In this document: one piece after another, positions 33,095 through 43,189 of the stretch
Layout of the letters: each line of letters opens with the position of its first letter
Position numbering within the stretch: the first letter of the stretch is position 1
Source of the DNA: Actinomyces johnsonii
Lineage (GTDB): Bacteria > Actinomycetota > Actinomycetes > Actinomycetales > Actinomycetaceae
Assembly (NCBI RefSeq): GCF_006546835.1
Contig: NZ_VICB01000011.1
Location: forward strand, 1 to 61,040
Direction: 5' to 3'
Length of the DNA: 61,040 nt
Notes under the pieces: model-generated
The model's database searches: none
What the model saw: only the letters and a program-made list of their open reading frames with translations
What the model was told of the DNA's origin: nothing
Translations under genes and position numbers: made by a program

Positions 33095-33862
33095 ATGCCG
33101 ACTACGCGCACCCGCCGAACTTTTACAACCCTGCTCGTCATGCTGACCCGCTCGACCCTGCGCGAGCCCGTCGGACTGTTCTTCACCCTTGTCCTCGCCC
33201 CGCTGCTGGTGGCGATCCTCGGCGTGCTCTTCGGCAACGACCCCAACCCCCAGTTCGGGGGCCGCGGCTTCATGGACGCCACTCTGCCCGCCTGCGCCTG
33301 TCTCGTGGTGGGTATGACTGGCATCATCATCCTGCCCACCAGCCAACTCCAGCTGCGCGAGAGCGGGGCCCTGACCCGCCTGCGGGCCACGCCGCTGAGC
33401 CCGCGGGTCTTCGTGGCGGCCGACCTGACCGTCAACTTCCTCATCAGCCTGGTGGGCATCGTCCTGGCGCTGCTGGTGGGAGCGTTCGGCTTCGGGGTGA
33501 GGCTCCAGGGCAACCCGGTGGCGGTCCTGGCCGCCGCCGCCCTCGGGCTGGTGGCCTTCCTGGCGCTGGGCTACACGCTGGCCGCCCTCTACCCCTCCTC
33601 CCGCGCCGCCACCGGGATCGGGAACGGATTGTTCATCGTCATCATGATGACCTCCGGGGCCTTCGTCCCCCAGAGCCAGATCCCGCAGGGCGTCCAGCGC
33701 GTGGCCCGCTACTCGCCCTTCTACTACCTGGTCGACCTCGTCCAGGGGATGTGGTCCGGCCGGTCCTGGGCGGATTATGGGACGGCGCTCGCGGTGCTCG
33801 TCGGCATGACGGTGGTCTGCGGCCTGTTGGGGGCGCGGCTGTTCCGGTGGAAGACGGCTTGA
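33095..33862 (+). CDS. ABC-2 type transporter permease
   Basis: This 255-residue protein has six predicted membrane segments, beginning VGLFFTLVLAPLLVAILGVLFG, and the ABC-2 family signature near the C terminus (ARYSPFYYLVDLVQGMWSG). It is the membrane partner of the preceding ATPase; the pair probably exports a drug, lipid or peptide, and the sequence does not say which. GAGAAGAG precedes the ATG. Confidence 0.88.
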   Translation: MPTTRTRRTFTTLLVMLTRSTLREPVGLFFTLVLAPLLVAILGVLFGNDPNPQFGGRGFMDATLPACACLVVGMTGIIILPTSQLQLRESGALTRLRATPLSPRVFVAADLTVNFLISLVGIVLALLVGAFGFGVRLQGNPVAVLAAAALGLVAFLALGYTLAALYPSSRAATGIGNGLFIVIMMTSGAFVPQSQIPQGVQRVARYSPFYYLVDLVQGMWSGRSWADYGTALAVLVGMTVVCGLLGARLFRWKTA

Positions 33863-33880
33863 CGTCGCTCACCTCACGCC

Positions 33881-33945
33881 GAGCCGGGCAAGTTTCACGT
33901 AGCCGGGCGGAAAAACGGTAGGGCTACGCGAAGAATGCCCGGCTC
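33881..33945. repeat. 65-bp intergenic palindromic element
   Basis: The element begins GAGCCGGGCAAGTTTCACGT and ends in GAATGCCCGGCTC. Its arms are imperfectly complementary. It has the same length, ends and core (CGGTAGGGCTACGCGA) as the element at 40620-40684. It lies between convergent genes and probably terminates both. Confidence 0.7.
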
Positions 33946-33956
33946 GATGGGGGTGG

Positions 33957-35036
33957 TTAAGCCAGACGCACGCCGCGTGGCAGTTTGCCGGCTGGGACGC
34001 GCAGGCGTCTGCCGGCCACGACCACTCCGCCGGCCCCCAGGGCCGCGAGTGCCACGAGGCTCGCGGGCCAGAAGACCAGGTGCTTCGTCCTAGAGTCCGT
34101 GGTGGACGAGCCGAACGGGTCGTCGTAGAAGCTGTCCCCCTCGCAGTAGTTGTGGATGACTCGATCGGGTTTGGGATCGCGCATCGAGTCGACTCCCAGC
34201 CCGGTACTCGTCAGGAGGGAGTTGCCCACGGAGTGGTGGTCCAAGGCGGGCTGAATCGGCGCATGAGCGGTGGCGTCCCCCAGGGCGACGAAGGGGTTGG
34301 GGGCCAGCATCCACCAGATCCGGTTGGTGCGGGTGACCTCCCGAGTCTCAACATCGGGGTCCGGTCGGCACACGAGCTTGTCATCGGTCGAGTTCGTGTA
34401 GTCCACCTCGTAGGTCACTACGGTCTGCTTGCCGGTTACCAAGGAGGAGGCGATGGTTGTGGCCAGGGGCGTCCCGACGGTCAGGGCGGCCATCACGATG
34501 TAGGTCAGTACTGCGGAGGCCGAAGGGCGCGCTGTCAGGCTCGAGAACCCCAGGCCGATCGCGCACACCGCCCCCAGGGTGACGCCGAGGATGACCAGGT
34601 GAGCCAGGAGCGCCTGCCAGTGCGATCCGCCCGCGATCGTCAGGATGAGAAGGAAGGGCGCAGCCACGCCCAGGAAGGCGATCGCCGCGCCCCAGGCCGC
34701 CAGCAGCTTGCCGACGACGATCTCCTGGCTGCGCAAAGCGGTGGCCTGCAGTAGTGCCAGGGTCGCGTCGGCTCGGTCGCCGTTGATCGACGTCGCCGAC
34801 AGGGTGGGGGCGACGATGAGCCCGATCCCCAGCACGAAGCAGACGACGAGGTCGTAGAGGGAGACGAGGTAATCCTTGGGGGGAGCGCCCGTGGTCTCTA
34901 GTAGAGCGATCGTTAGTCCGCCGCACAGCAGGATGAGGACGGCCAGCCAGATCCCCAGCATGACGCGCCAGCGCGTGGCTCTCACCCGTTGGCGCAGCTC
35001 GAGCACCATGATGGTGCGTACGCCCGTCCAAGTCAT
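33957..35036 (-). CDS. ABC-2 type permease with large extracytoplasmic loop
   Basis: This 359-residue protein has about six membrane segments: one near the N terminus (VMLGIWLAVLILLCGGLTIALL), four up to about residue 205, and one near the C terminus (LVFWPASLVALAALGAGGVVVAGRRL). Between about residues 210 and 320 there is a loop of polar residues, including YTNSTDDKLVCRPDPD and RVIHNYCEGDSFYDD, with two cysteines; it should face outside. It overlaps its ATPase gene by four bases (35033-35036), so the two are translationally coupled. The substrate is unknown. Confidence 0.85.
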   Translation of the reverse strand: MTWTGVRTIMVLELRQRVRATRWRVMLGIWLAVLILLCGGLTIALLETTGAPPKDYLVSLYDLVVCFVLGIGLIVAPTLSATSINGDRADATLALLQATALRSQEIVVGKLLAAWGAAIAFLGVAAPFLLILTIAGGSHWQALLAHLVILGVTLGAVCAIGLGFSSLTARPSASAVLTYIVMAALTVGTPLATTIASSLVTGKQTVVTYEVDYTNSTDDKLVCRPDPDVETREVTRTNRIWWMLAPNPFVALGDATAHAPIQPALDHHSVGNSLLTSTGLGVDSMRDPKPDRVIHNYCEGDSFYDDPFGSSTTDSRTKHLVFWPASLVALAALGAGGVVVAGRRLRVPAGKLPRGVRLA

Positions 35037-35974
35037 CGGCGTTCTCCTTCCAGGGCCAGATAGGTCTCCTCCAGGGTTCCGGACAGAGGGGCGAAGGAGA
35101 CGACCTCCACCCCGGCCTCGACGGCCTCGCGCAGCAGGCGGGCCGCCGCGGCGTCGTCGGCGACGGGGAGACGCATGCTCCCGTCCTCCTCAGGCGTGAC
35201 CGGCAGCTGCTCGGAGCCCGCCCAGTCGTTCAGGTGCCCGGAATCCAGGGCCCGCATCCGCCAGGTCCGGCGCACCGGAACTGGGTGAGTGGCGTCATCG
35301 GCCTGCGCGCCGACCGGAACCGGGTCCAACGGCGAGGGGACGGTGGTTCCGTGGGACATGAAGACGACGCCGTCGACCATCTCCTCCATCTCCGACAGGA
35401 TGTGGCTGGAGAGCAGGACAGTGGTGCCGTCCGAGGCCAGGTCTCGCAGCAGGACGCGCAGGTCGGCGCGCGAGCGCGGGTCCATGCCCGCGGCTGGCTC
35501 GTCCAGGAGCAGGACCTTGGGGTCGTGGATGAGGGCGCGGGCCAGGCCCAGACGCTGCTTCTGGCCCCGGGAGAGGACCCGGGCTGGCGTGCGCGCCAGC
35601 TCGTCGAGGTGGACCAGGGTGAGCATGTCGACGGCGCGGGTGCGGGCGGCGTCGGCATCCATCTCCTGGGCGGCGGCGAAGGTCAGGAGGATTTCGGTGC
35701 AGGTCAGGGAGTCCCAGGTGCCGAAGGCGTCGGGCATCCAGCCCACGGCGCGGTGGACCTCGCGCGACTGGGTGATCGGGTCCAGGCCGGCGACGCGGAT
35801 CGTTCCGGAGTCCGGGGCCAGGAGGGCCGCCAGCATGAGCAGCAGGGTGGTCTTGCCGGCACCGTTGGGACCGACCAGGCCCGTGATGGCGCCGCCCGGC
35901 ACCGACATGTCCAGCCGGCGCACCGCGGGCGCCCGGCCAAAGAAACGGGTGAGCTGAGAGACTTCAATGCTCAT
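35033..35974 (-). CDS. ABC transporter ATP-binding protein
   Basis: This 313-residue ATPase shows Walker A GPNGAGKTTLLLML (about residues 34-47), the signature LSRGQKQRLGLARAL (RGQ in place of GGQ), Walker B VLLLDEPAAGMDPRSR and the switch His in LLSSHILSEMEEMVDGV. The C-terminal 100 residues form an accessory domain that ends ALEGERR. It pairs with the overlapping permease downstream. The ATG start has TAGCCT exactly six bases upstream. Confidence 0.9.
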   Translation of the reverse strand: MSIEVSQLTRFFGRAPAVRRLDMSVPGGAITGLVGPNGAGKTTLLLMLAALLAPDSGTIRVAGLDPITQSREVHRAVGWMPDAFGTWDSLTCTEILLTFAAAQEMDADAARTRAVDMLTLVHLDELARTPARVLSRGQKQRLGLARALIHDPKVLLLDEPAAGMDPRSRADLRVLLRDLASDGTTVLLSSHILSEMEEMVDGVVFMSHGTTVPSPLDPVPVGAQADDATHPVPVRRTWRMRALDSGHLNDWAGSEQLPVTPEEDGSMRLPVADDAAAARLLREAVEAGVEVVSFAPLSGTLEETYLALEGERR

Positions 35975-35980
35975 AGGGGC

Positions 35981-35986
35981 AGGCTA
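35981..35986 (-). promoter_or_regulatory. -10 hexamer of a predicted leaderless promoter
   Basis: TAGCCT on the minus strand ends six bases before the ATG at 35974. Confidence 0.5.
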
Positions 35987-36039
35987 CTGCGTCGTGGGCC
36001 GCGGTGGTCGGGGAGAGGTACCCATAGTCGACGGTGGTG

Positions 36040-36080
36040 GGAGGCGCTTTGGGGTCGACTCGCGCGTGAAGGGCGTGCGG
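36040..36080. repeat. 41-bp direct repeat, left copy
   Basis: The sequence begins GGAGGCGCTTTGGGGTCGAC and ends GAAGGGCGTGCGG. It is identical to 37563-37603. This copy lies seven bases beyond the stop codon of the AlbA_2 gene. Confidence 0.9.
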
Positions 36081-36087
36081 TGGGGGA

Positions 36088-37512
36088 TCAGGTACCGGGC
36101 ACGCACCATGTGGCCCGCGGGTCACGCGGTGACTGCCCTCTTCGCTCCACCAGTCCCTCGTCGCGCAGTCTCTTGAGCCACCGCAGGACCGTAGGGCGGG
36201 ATGCGTTGACGCCCGACGCGATCTCTCCCGTGCCCAATGGTCCGGTGCTTCGCAGGAGCGCGACGATCTCGAGTGAGCCCTGAGGCAGTCTCTCGATGAC
36301 GTCGCTCGAGATAGCCGATGTGGCATCCAGTCTCACGATGACGCTGGTTGAGGTCTGACGATAGTGAGGGTCCGAGAGACCGGCCCGGCGCATGTCGTCA
36401 ACCATGCGCCGAATGCCTTCGCCGAGCTCCTGTGTGATCCCGAGGTCCGCGCACACCCTCGCGATACGCGGGTTGCGTGCGTATCGCGCGATCTCGAGCG
36501 GGCGACTCGGATCGCTCAGTCCGGGAAAACGGCCCGGGCTGGAAACCTCGATGCGGTGGGGGAAGATCGACACGCGGATGTGGTCCCCAGCCATTGAGTA
36601 AGAGCGGTGGACGACGGCGTTAACCACGGCCTCCAGCCAGGCGTCCCGAGGGATGATGTCCGTGGGGCCGAAGGTCCCCTCATTCTTCAGGGCCCTGCGC
36701 TTGGGGGCCCACTGGTCTATGAGCGTAGCCGCTCTGACGATGACGTTTGGGATGGTGCCCTCGAGGCGTCGATCGCCGTCGGCCTCCATAGTTTGGCGCG
36801 CTCCGGTGCCTGTCTCGTCCTCTCGGTATCGTAGGACGCGCACCAGTGCCTGCGGCAGAAGCTGCTCGGGAGCGGTGCCGAAAAGCAGGAGCGCGGCGAT
36901 GGTGGGCTTGCTGTCATGTGTCAGGAGGCTGCGGCTGCGTAAGACGTGGATGTCATCTCCGCGTGCGCCGATCTCCACTCGTAGTCGATCGATTGCCTCT
37001 CCGCTCAGGTCGGCCATCGTGATGCCGGCGGGCTGGGCCTCATACGTCTCCGCCTCCCGGTCGTAGACAAGCTCTTCCCACATCGGGCCGTCAAGCTTCA
37101 CGGTGGAGTCGCCCATGCGCAGGAAGGCTGTTCCGTCACTGCGCCGGTGTGCGTGTCGGCTGGGAGGCACCTGGGCGACGAGAAGGTGGTCTTGCGCGCC
37201 ATCGTCGTTCATCACCGAGACCTCCCGGAAGTGGACGCGCAGTGGTGGAGCCACCATGGTCATCGGTACCCGGCGAAGCGTGTTGGTTTGAGAGGGGGTG
37301 GAGTCGGTCCCCTCGACCCGCTTCTCGCTCAAGCCGACGACGACGGTTCCTCCTTCTGCGTTCGCCATTCCGATGATGGCCTTGGCGAAGTTCTTCTGAT
37401 CGACACGGATAGATTTGCGTTCGAACCACTGGTTCTCCGGCATCCGAGCCAGTTGCTCACCGCGCTCGTTGATGGGGAGGTTGAGTAGCGCATCGATGTC
37501 GTCGTGGCTCAC
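36088..37512 (-). CDS. Schlafen AlbA_2-domain ATP-binding protein with C-terminal winged helix
   Basis: This 474-residue protein begins with an AlbA_2 (divergent AAA-4) domain: ENQWFERKSIRVDQKNFAKAI, GMANAEGGTVVVGLSEK. A GHKL-type ATP-binding region follows (AWLEAVVNAVVHRSYSM and FPHRIEVSSPGRFPG, about 280-330). It ends in a winged helix (LGTGEIASGVNASRPTVLRWLKRLRDEGLVERRG, about 425-460). Such proteins are predicted nucleic-acid-binding regulators, and some sit in defence regions; the role here is unknown. The GTG start is preceded by TAGAGT six bases upstream, inside a palindrome, which suggests autoregulation. The gene is framed by direct repeats and a second, broken promoter copy. Confidence 0.8.
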   Translation of the reverse strand: MSHDDIDALLNLPINERGEQLARMPENQWFERKSIRVDQKNFAKAIIGMANAEGGTVVVGLSEKRVEGTDSTPSQTNTLRRVPMTMVAPPLRVHFREVSVMNDDGAQDHLLVAQVPPSRHAHRRSDGTAFLRMGDSTVKLDGPMWEELVYDREAETYEAQPAGITMADLSGEAIDRLRVEIGARGDDIHVLRSRSLLTHDSKPTIAALLLFGTAPEQLLPQALVRVLRYREDETGTGARQTMEADGDRRLEGTIPNVIVRAATLIDQWAPKRRALKNEGTFGPTDIIPRDAWLEAVVNAVVHRSYSMAGDHIRVSIFPHRIEVSSPGRFPGLSDPSRPLEIARYARNPRIARVCADLGITQELGEGIRRMVDDMRRAGLSDPHYRQTSTSVIVRLDATSAISSDVIERLPQGSLEIVALLRSTGPLGTGEIASGVNASRPTVLRWLKRLRDEGLVERRGQSPRDPRATWCVPGT

Positions 37513-37518
37513 GGATCT

Positions 37519-37537
37519 ACTCTAACATTTTTAGAGT
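37519..37537 (-). promoter_or_regulatory. operator palindrome overlapping the leaderless -10 of the AlbA_2 gene
   Basis: ACTCTAA and TTAGAGT are perfect 7-bp arms around CATTT. On the minus strand TAGAGT (37519-37524) ends six bases before the GTG at 37512, so the -10 box is one arm of the palindrome. A repressor bound here would block initiation directly; the gene's own winged helix is the obvious candidate. Confidence 0.6.
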
Positions 37538-37562
37538 ACGTAAGAGTGGGGTGTCGGCTTCG

Positions 37563-37603
37563 AGGAGGCGCTTTGGGGTCGACTCGCGCGTGAAGGGCGT
37601 GCG
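37563..37603. repeat. 41-bp direct repeat, right copy
   Basis: The sequence is identical to 36040-36080. It lies about 50 bases upstream of the AlbA_2 start. The two copies are 1523 bases apart and in the same orientation. Confidence 0.9.
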
Positions 37604-37622
37604 GCGGGGCCCGTGAGAGAGC

Positions 37623-37655
37623 TTCGAGTAGTGTTCAAGTAGCGTTCGAGTAGGT
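37623..37655. repeat. three tandem 11-bp repeats
   Basis: TTCGAGTAGTG, TTCAAGTAGCG and TTCGAGTAGGT follow each other without a gap. They lie between the right direct repeat and the second promoter copy. The region 37513-37985 holds no gene that I can support. Confidence 0.6.
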
Positions 37656-37721
37656 TGGCAGTAGCGCCGTTCAAGGCGAGGCTTTCCTCGTGGTTCCAGC
37701 GTTCTACAACATCGAGTCGCT

Positions 37722-37740
37722 ACTCTCAACATTTTAGAGT
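37722..37740. repeat. degenerate second copy of the AlbA_2 promoter/operator
   Basis: ACTCTCAACATTTTAGAGT differs from the operator at 37519-37537 by one inserted and one missing base. Similarity continues to the right for about 20 bases (CGAGTGGGG...GGCGGCT against AGAGTGGGG...GTCGGCT). On the minus strand no start codon stands at the six-base position, so the copy is not functional in the same way. Confidence 0.6.
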
Positions 37741-37985
37741 AGATGCGAGTGGGGGGGGCGGCTCTCGGGTCCACCCGCCCCTCGCGTGGTCCACCGGCGC
37801 TGTGATCTCAGAGCCACGTGATATGCCGGCAACACAAGGGGCCCGTATGCTTGCCCCAGCCACGTCGTCGTGGGCGCCGCGCGGCGACGGCTCCAGATCC
37901 CGGAGGCTCCTGCCAGGACGCCCGCACCGGCGCGGACTACCTGATGGTAGACACGCACTGATTCCAGGACCTGAGGAGCGCCCAT

Positions 37986-40600
<2,615 letters not shown>

Positions 40601-40619
40601 CTGGGTCTTCTTCTCCGCT

Positions 40620-40684
40620 GAGCCGGGCATTTCTCGCGTAGGGCGACTGTTTTTCGGTAGGGCTACGCGAGAAATGCCCGGCTC
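40620..40684. repeat. 65-bp intergenic palindromic element (best copy)
   Basis: GAGCCGGGCATTTCTCGCGTAG (40620-40641, shown as 22 bases in two parts: GAGCCGGGCAT, TTCTCGCGTAG) and its exact reverse complement (40663-40684) form a perfect 22-bp stem around a 21-base loop. It sits between the convergent asd and potassium-channel genes and probably terminates both. Confidence 0.85.
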
Positions 40685-40697
40685 GGTGCCAATATGG

Positions 40698-41450
40698 TCA
40701 GTGACCTGATTCTCGGTCCTCCAGAAGGCGGTCGATGCGCTCGCTGAGCTCGCTGACCTGCCGCTGCAGGGCCGTCACCTGCGCCTGCGTGGCGGCCTCC
40801 TGCTCGGCACTCTCCTCCTCGACCAGCGAGACGATCCACGAGGCCAGGGTCGCCGTGACCACGCCGATGAGCGCCACCCCGCCGATCATGAGCAGCGCCG
40901 CGATGAAACGCCCCTCTGTGGAGACCGGGAAGGTGTCGCCGTAGCCGATGGTGGTGATCGTCGTCAGTGCCCACCACAGGGCCTGGCCGAAGGTCCGGAT
41001 CGAGGAGCCCGGCTCATTGCGCTCCGCATCCAGCGTGGCCAGCGCCGAGGTGAAGATCAGCAGCGAGGCGCTGCTGGCCGTGTACAGGGTGATGCGTCCG
41101 CGCAGTGCGGTGCCGGCGCTGCGCTGCATGATGCTCACGAGTGTCACCAGGCGCAGGAGCCTCAGCGGCCGCAGGATCGGCAGGGCAATGACCGCTAGGT
41201 CGGGTAGGTGGTGGAGGAACCATTGGCCCCGGCTCGGCGCCAGTGCCAGGCGGACAAGATAGTCGACGCCAAACAGCGCCCACACGGCGTCGATCACCAG
41301 CTCGGCCGCGTTCTTGGCCCCGCCCTGTGCGTTGGCGAGCACCTCCCAGGCGTAGGTGCCCAGGAAGACGACGGCGGCGCCGGCCAGTGGCCACTCAGTC
41401 GCCCGCTCCCACGCCCGCAGTCGAGTGGCCGTGCTGTCTTCGGTCGGCAT
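40698..41450 (-). CDS. voltage-gated-type potassium channel
   Basis: This 250-residue membrane protein has the six-segment voltage-gated channel plan. S1-S3 begin PLAGAAVVFLGTYAWEVL; an Arg-rich S4 follows (LRPLRLLRLVTLVS). The pore loop carries the selectivity filter TTIGYGDTF (about residues 181-189). The tail is a coiled coil (QAQVTALQRQVSELSERIDRLLED) that probably drives tetramer formation. ATG 41450 is supported by TACCAT six bases upstream (41457-41462); the extension to 41777 is not channel-like. Confidence 0.88.
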   Translation of the reverse strand: MPTEDSTATRLRAWERATEWPLAGAAVVFLGTYAWEVLANAQGGAKNAAELVIDAVWALFGVDYLVRLALAPSRGQWFLHHLPDLAVIALPILRPLRLLRLVTLVSIMQRSAGTALRGRITLYTASSASLLIFTSALATLDAERNEPGSSIRTFGQALWWALTTITTIGYGDTFPVSTEGRFIAALLMIGGVALIGVVTATLASWIVSLVEEESAEQEAATQAQVTALQRQVSELSERIDRLLEDRESGH

Positions 41451-41456
41451 GCTCCG

Positions 41457-41462
41457 ATGGTA
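41457..41462 (-). promoter_or_regulatory. -10 hexamer of a predicted leaderless promoter
   Basis: TACCAT on the minus strand ends six bases before the ATG at 41450. Confidence 0.5.
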
Positions 41463-41530
41463 GACGGCGCTTGGGACAGAGCCGCGGAGGATGCTCCGGC
41501 CGTGTGAGGAGGGATGTGAGGCGAGGGGCG

Positions 41531-42127
41531 CTAGGCCAGCAGGAGCCCGGCTGCGCTGCCGAGGTAGAAAACGTAGACGGCCAGGAGGAAGATCCGTTCC
41601 GAGATCCCGAAGGCGTAGGGCCTCAGGCGGCGGATGACCAGTGCGGTCACCAGGGCGATGAGCGCGGCGGCGGTCACCCAGCGGGTCGCCCCGAGGAAGG
41701 ACACCAGACCCTGCGGTGCGAGCGGGGCCAGCAGCCGGACGATGTTGCCCATGCACGAGTAGGCGATTGCGAACCATGCGATGGCGGCCACCAGGTGAAG
41801 GCGACCGATGAGGGTGGTCGGCTGCCCCTCGACGTCGGTCGGCAGGAACGGCAGCGCCGCGAAGATAACGGCCAGGACCGCCAGCCAGAGTGCCACGCCC
41901 TTCTCCGGCGTCGGCGGTCCGAGGGCGACGGCGCCTGCGAGCACAGCCCAGAACACCGCCGAGGTCCAGGTGATGGCGGTCGCGAGCCGGCGGGTCGGTC
42001 CGACGGCGTAGTCGCTCACGGCGTGCTGCACGATGTTGTAATCGCTGGGGACGAGGTGAAGGGCGATGAACATGGCCAGCCGCGCGACTCCCAGGACGAG
42101 AGCGACGGCGGCGAGGACGGTCGTCAT
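41531..42127 (-). CDS. DUF998-family membrane protein
   Basis: This 198-residue protein has about six membrane segments. The DUF998 features are the N-terminal segment followed by SDYNIVQHAVSDYAVGPTRR, and later SLTDVEGQPTT-like short loops (here LPTDVEGQPTTLIGRLHL). Function is unknown in the family. Its ATG overlaps the stop of the preceding gene by four bases (42124-42127), so the two are coupled. Confidence 0.75.
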   Translation of the reverse strand: MTTVLAAVALVLGVARLAMFIALHLVPSDYNIVQHAVSDYAVGPTRRLATAITWTSAVFWAVLAGAVALGPPTPEKGVALWLAVLAVIFAALPFLPTDVEGQPTTLIGRLHLVAAIAWFAIAYSCMGNIVRLLAPLAPQGLVSFLGATRWVTAAALIALVTALVIRRLRPYAFGISERIFLLAVYVFYLGSAAGLLLA

Positions 42128-43029
42128 TGGACCGGCTCCTTCCGTACGGGTGCGACTGCCTTATTTTGTTCGGGCGGGGTGCGCACCAGCTCGCTGGCGC
42201 GCCAGACCTCGTCGAGCCAGGTCTCGACCTGCGAGCGGGCGTCGTCGAGCTGAGAGGGTTTCACGGTCAGACTGAGGCGAGGGATGACGGCGGGTGCCGT
42301 CAGTCTGGCGCCTTCTTTGGGTGGGGCGTAGACGGCCTGCAGGTGTACGCGGCCCCGGCGCGCTGGTGCCTCCTGGATTCGGAAGTTGTCGCGACCAGAG
42401 GGGAGAGCAAGATTGAATAACTCCAGGTTCGCAATTGCTATGCCGTGTTGGGATAGGCGCACCATGCTGGAGCGGCGGTGCACAGCCGTGCGAACCAGGA
42501 CGATGAAGAGCGCAGTGTGGAGCAGGAGCAGGGCCGCGGTGGCCTGACCGACCAGCTTCTGGGTTGACTCGCTATAGATCAGGGGGTGCGGAACGGCCAT
42601 TAGAATGATCGGGGAGGCCACCAGCAGCATGCCCGCAAGCATCGCCCACAGCAGGCCCATGGCGCGCCTGTTGGGATCCCGGGCCACATGAAGGAACCGT
42701 GCCGACACGATATCGCAATGGGCCGCCGTCGCGTCCTTGGGCAGCCACCGGTCGGTGCCCCTGAAGCAGAAGACCGCACCGAAGCAGAGAGCGGTCAGCA
42801 CGGCGCTGTAGATAGTCGTTATCGCGACTATGTGAGCTGCGGCGTTGGCTACCTGACCCTTCTTCTCCTCCTCCTGGTAGGCCATGGCTTCGTCCATGGA
42901 GCCCAGGCCCCAGGCGGCCAGGAATAGGACGGCCGGGTAGACGATCGCGACACCGACGGTGGCCAGCGCACTCAGGTATCCGAACACCCTGATTCCGGTG
43001 GTGGGACGTGAACGGATGTAGATCGCCAT
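42124..43029 (-). CDS. membrane protein of unknown function
   Basis: This 301-residue protein has four predicted membrane segments (VFGYLSALATVGVAIVYPAVLF; AAHIVAITTIYSAVLTALCFGAVF; MGLLWAMLAGMLLVASPIILMAV; ATAALLLLHTALFIVLV). A cytoplasmic part of about 110 residues follows, with strands such as RVHLQAVYAPP and PRLSLTVKPSQLDDARSQVETWL. I do not recognise the family. GGAGAAAGG precedes the ATG. It forms an operon with the DUF998 gene. Confidence 0.6.
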   Translation of the reverse strand: MAIYIRSRPTTGIRVFGYLSALATVGVAIVYPAVLFLAAWGLGSMDEAMAYQEEEKKGQVANAAAHIVAITTIYSAVLTALCFGAVFCFRGTDRWLPKDATAAHCDIVSARFLHVARDPNRRAMGLLWAMLAGMLLVASPIILMAVPHPLIYSESTQKLVGQATAALLLLHTALFIVLVRTAVHRRSSMVRLSQHGIAIANLELFNLALPSGRDNFRIQEAPARRGRVHLQAVYAPPKEGARLTAPAVIPRLSLTVKPSQLDDARSQVETWLDEVWRASELVRTPPEQNKAVAPVRKEPVQ

Positions 43030-43189
43030 GGGTCACCTTTCTCCAAGTCTGCCGCCAGGCCGGTTGCAGCCCCTGGGGCGCGCCCGACGACGTTGGGTGC
43101 CGTCGACGGGTCAATTCTGCGGCCGGTGGGCGCCTCCTGCCTATAGGTGCCATTCACTCCGATGGGAAGTGAGAAGGGCAGTGGCCGAG

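Noticed and set aside
36088..37512. A mobile element carrying the AlbA_2 gene between attachment sites.
   Set aside because: The 41-bp direct repeats could be att sites, but no integrase, transposase or tRNA is involved and the duplicated promoter fits tandem duplication better.
37517..37774. An 85-codon minus-strand frame between the AlbA_2 gene and lysC.
   Set aside because: It runs through the duplicated operator and direct repeat, lacks a ribosome binding site and has no coding character.
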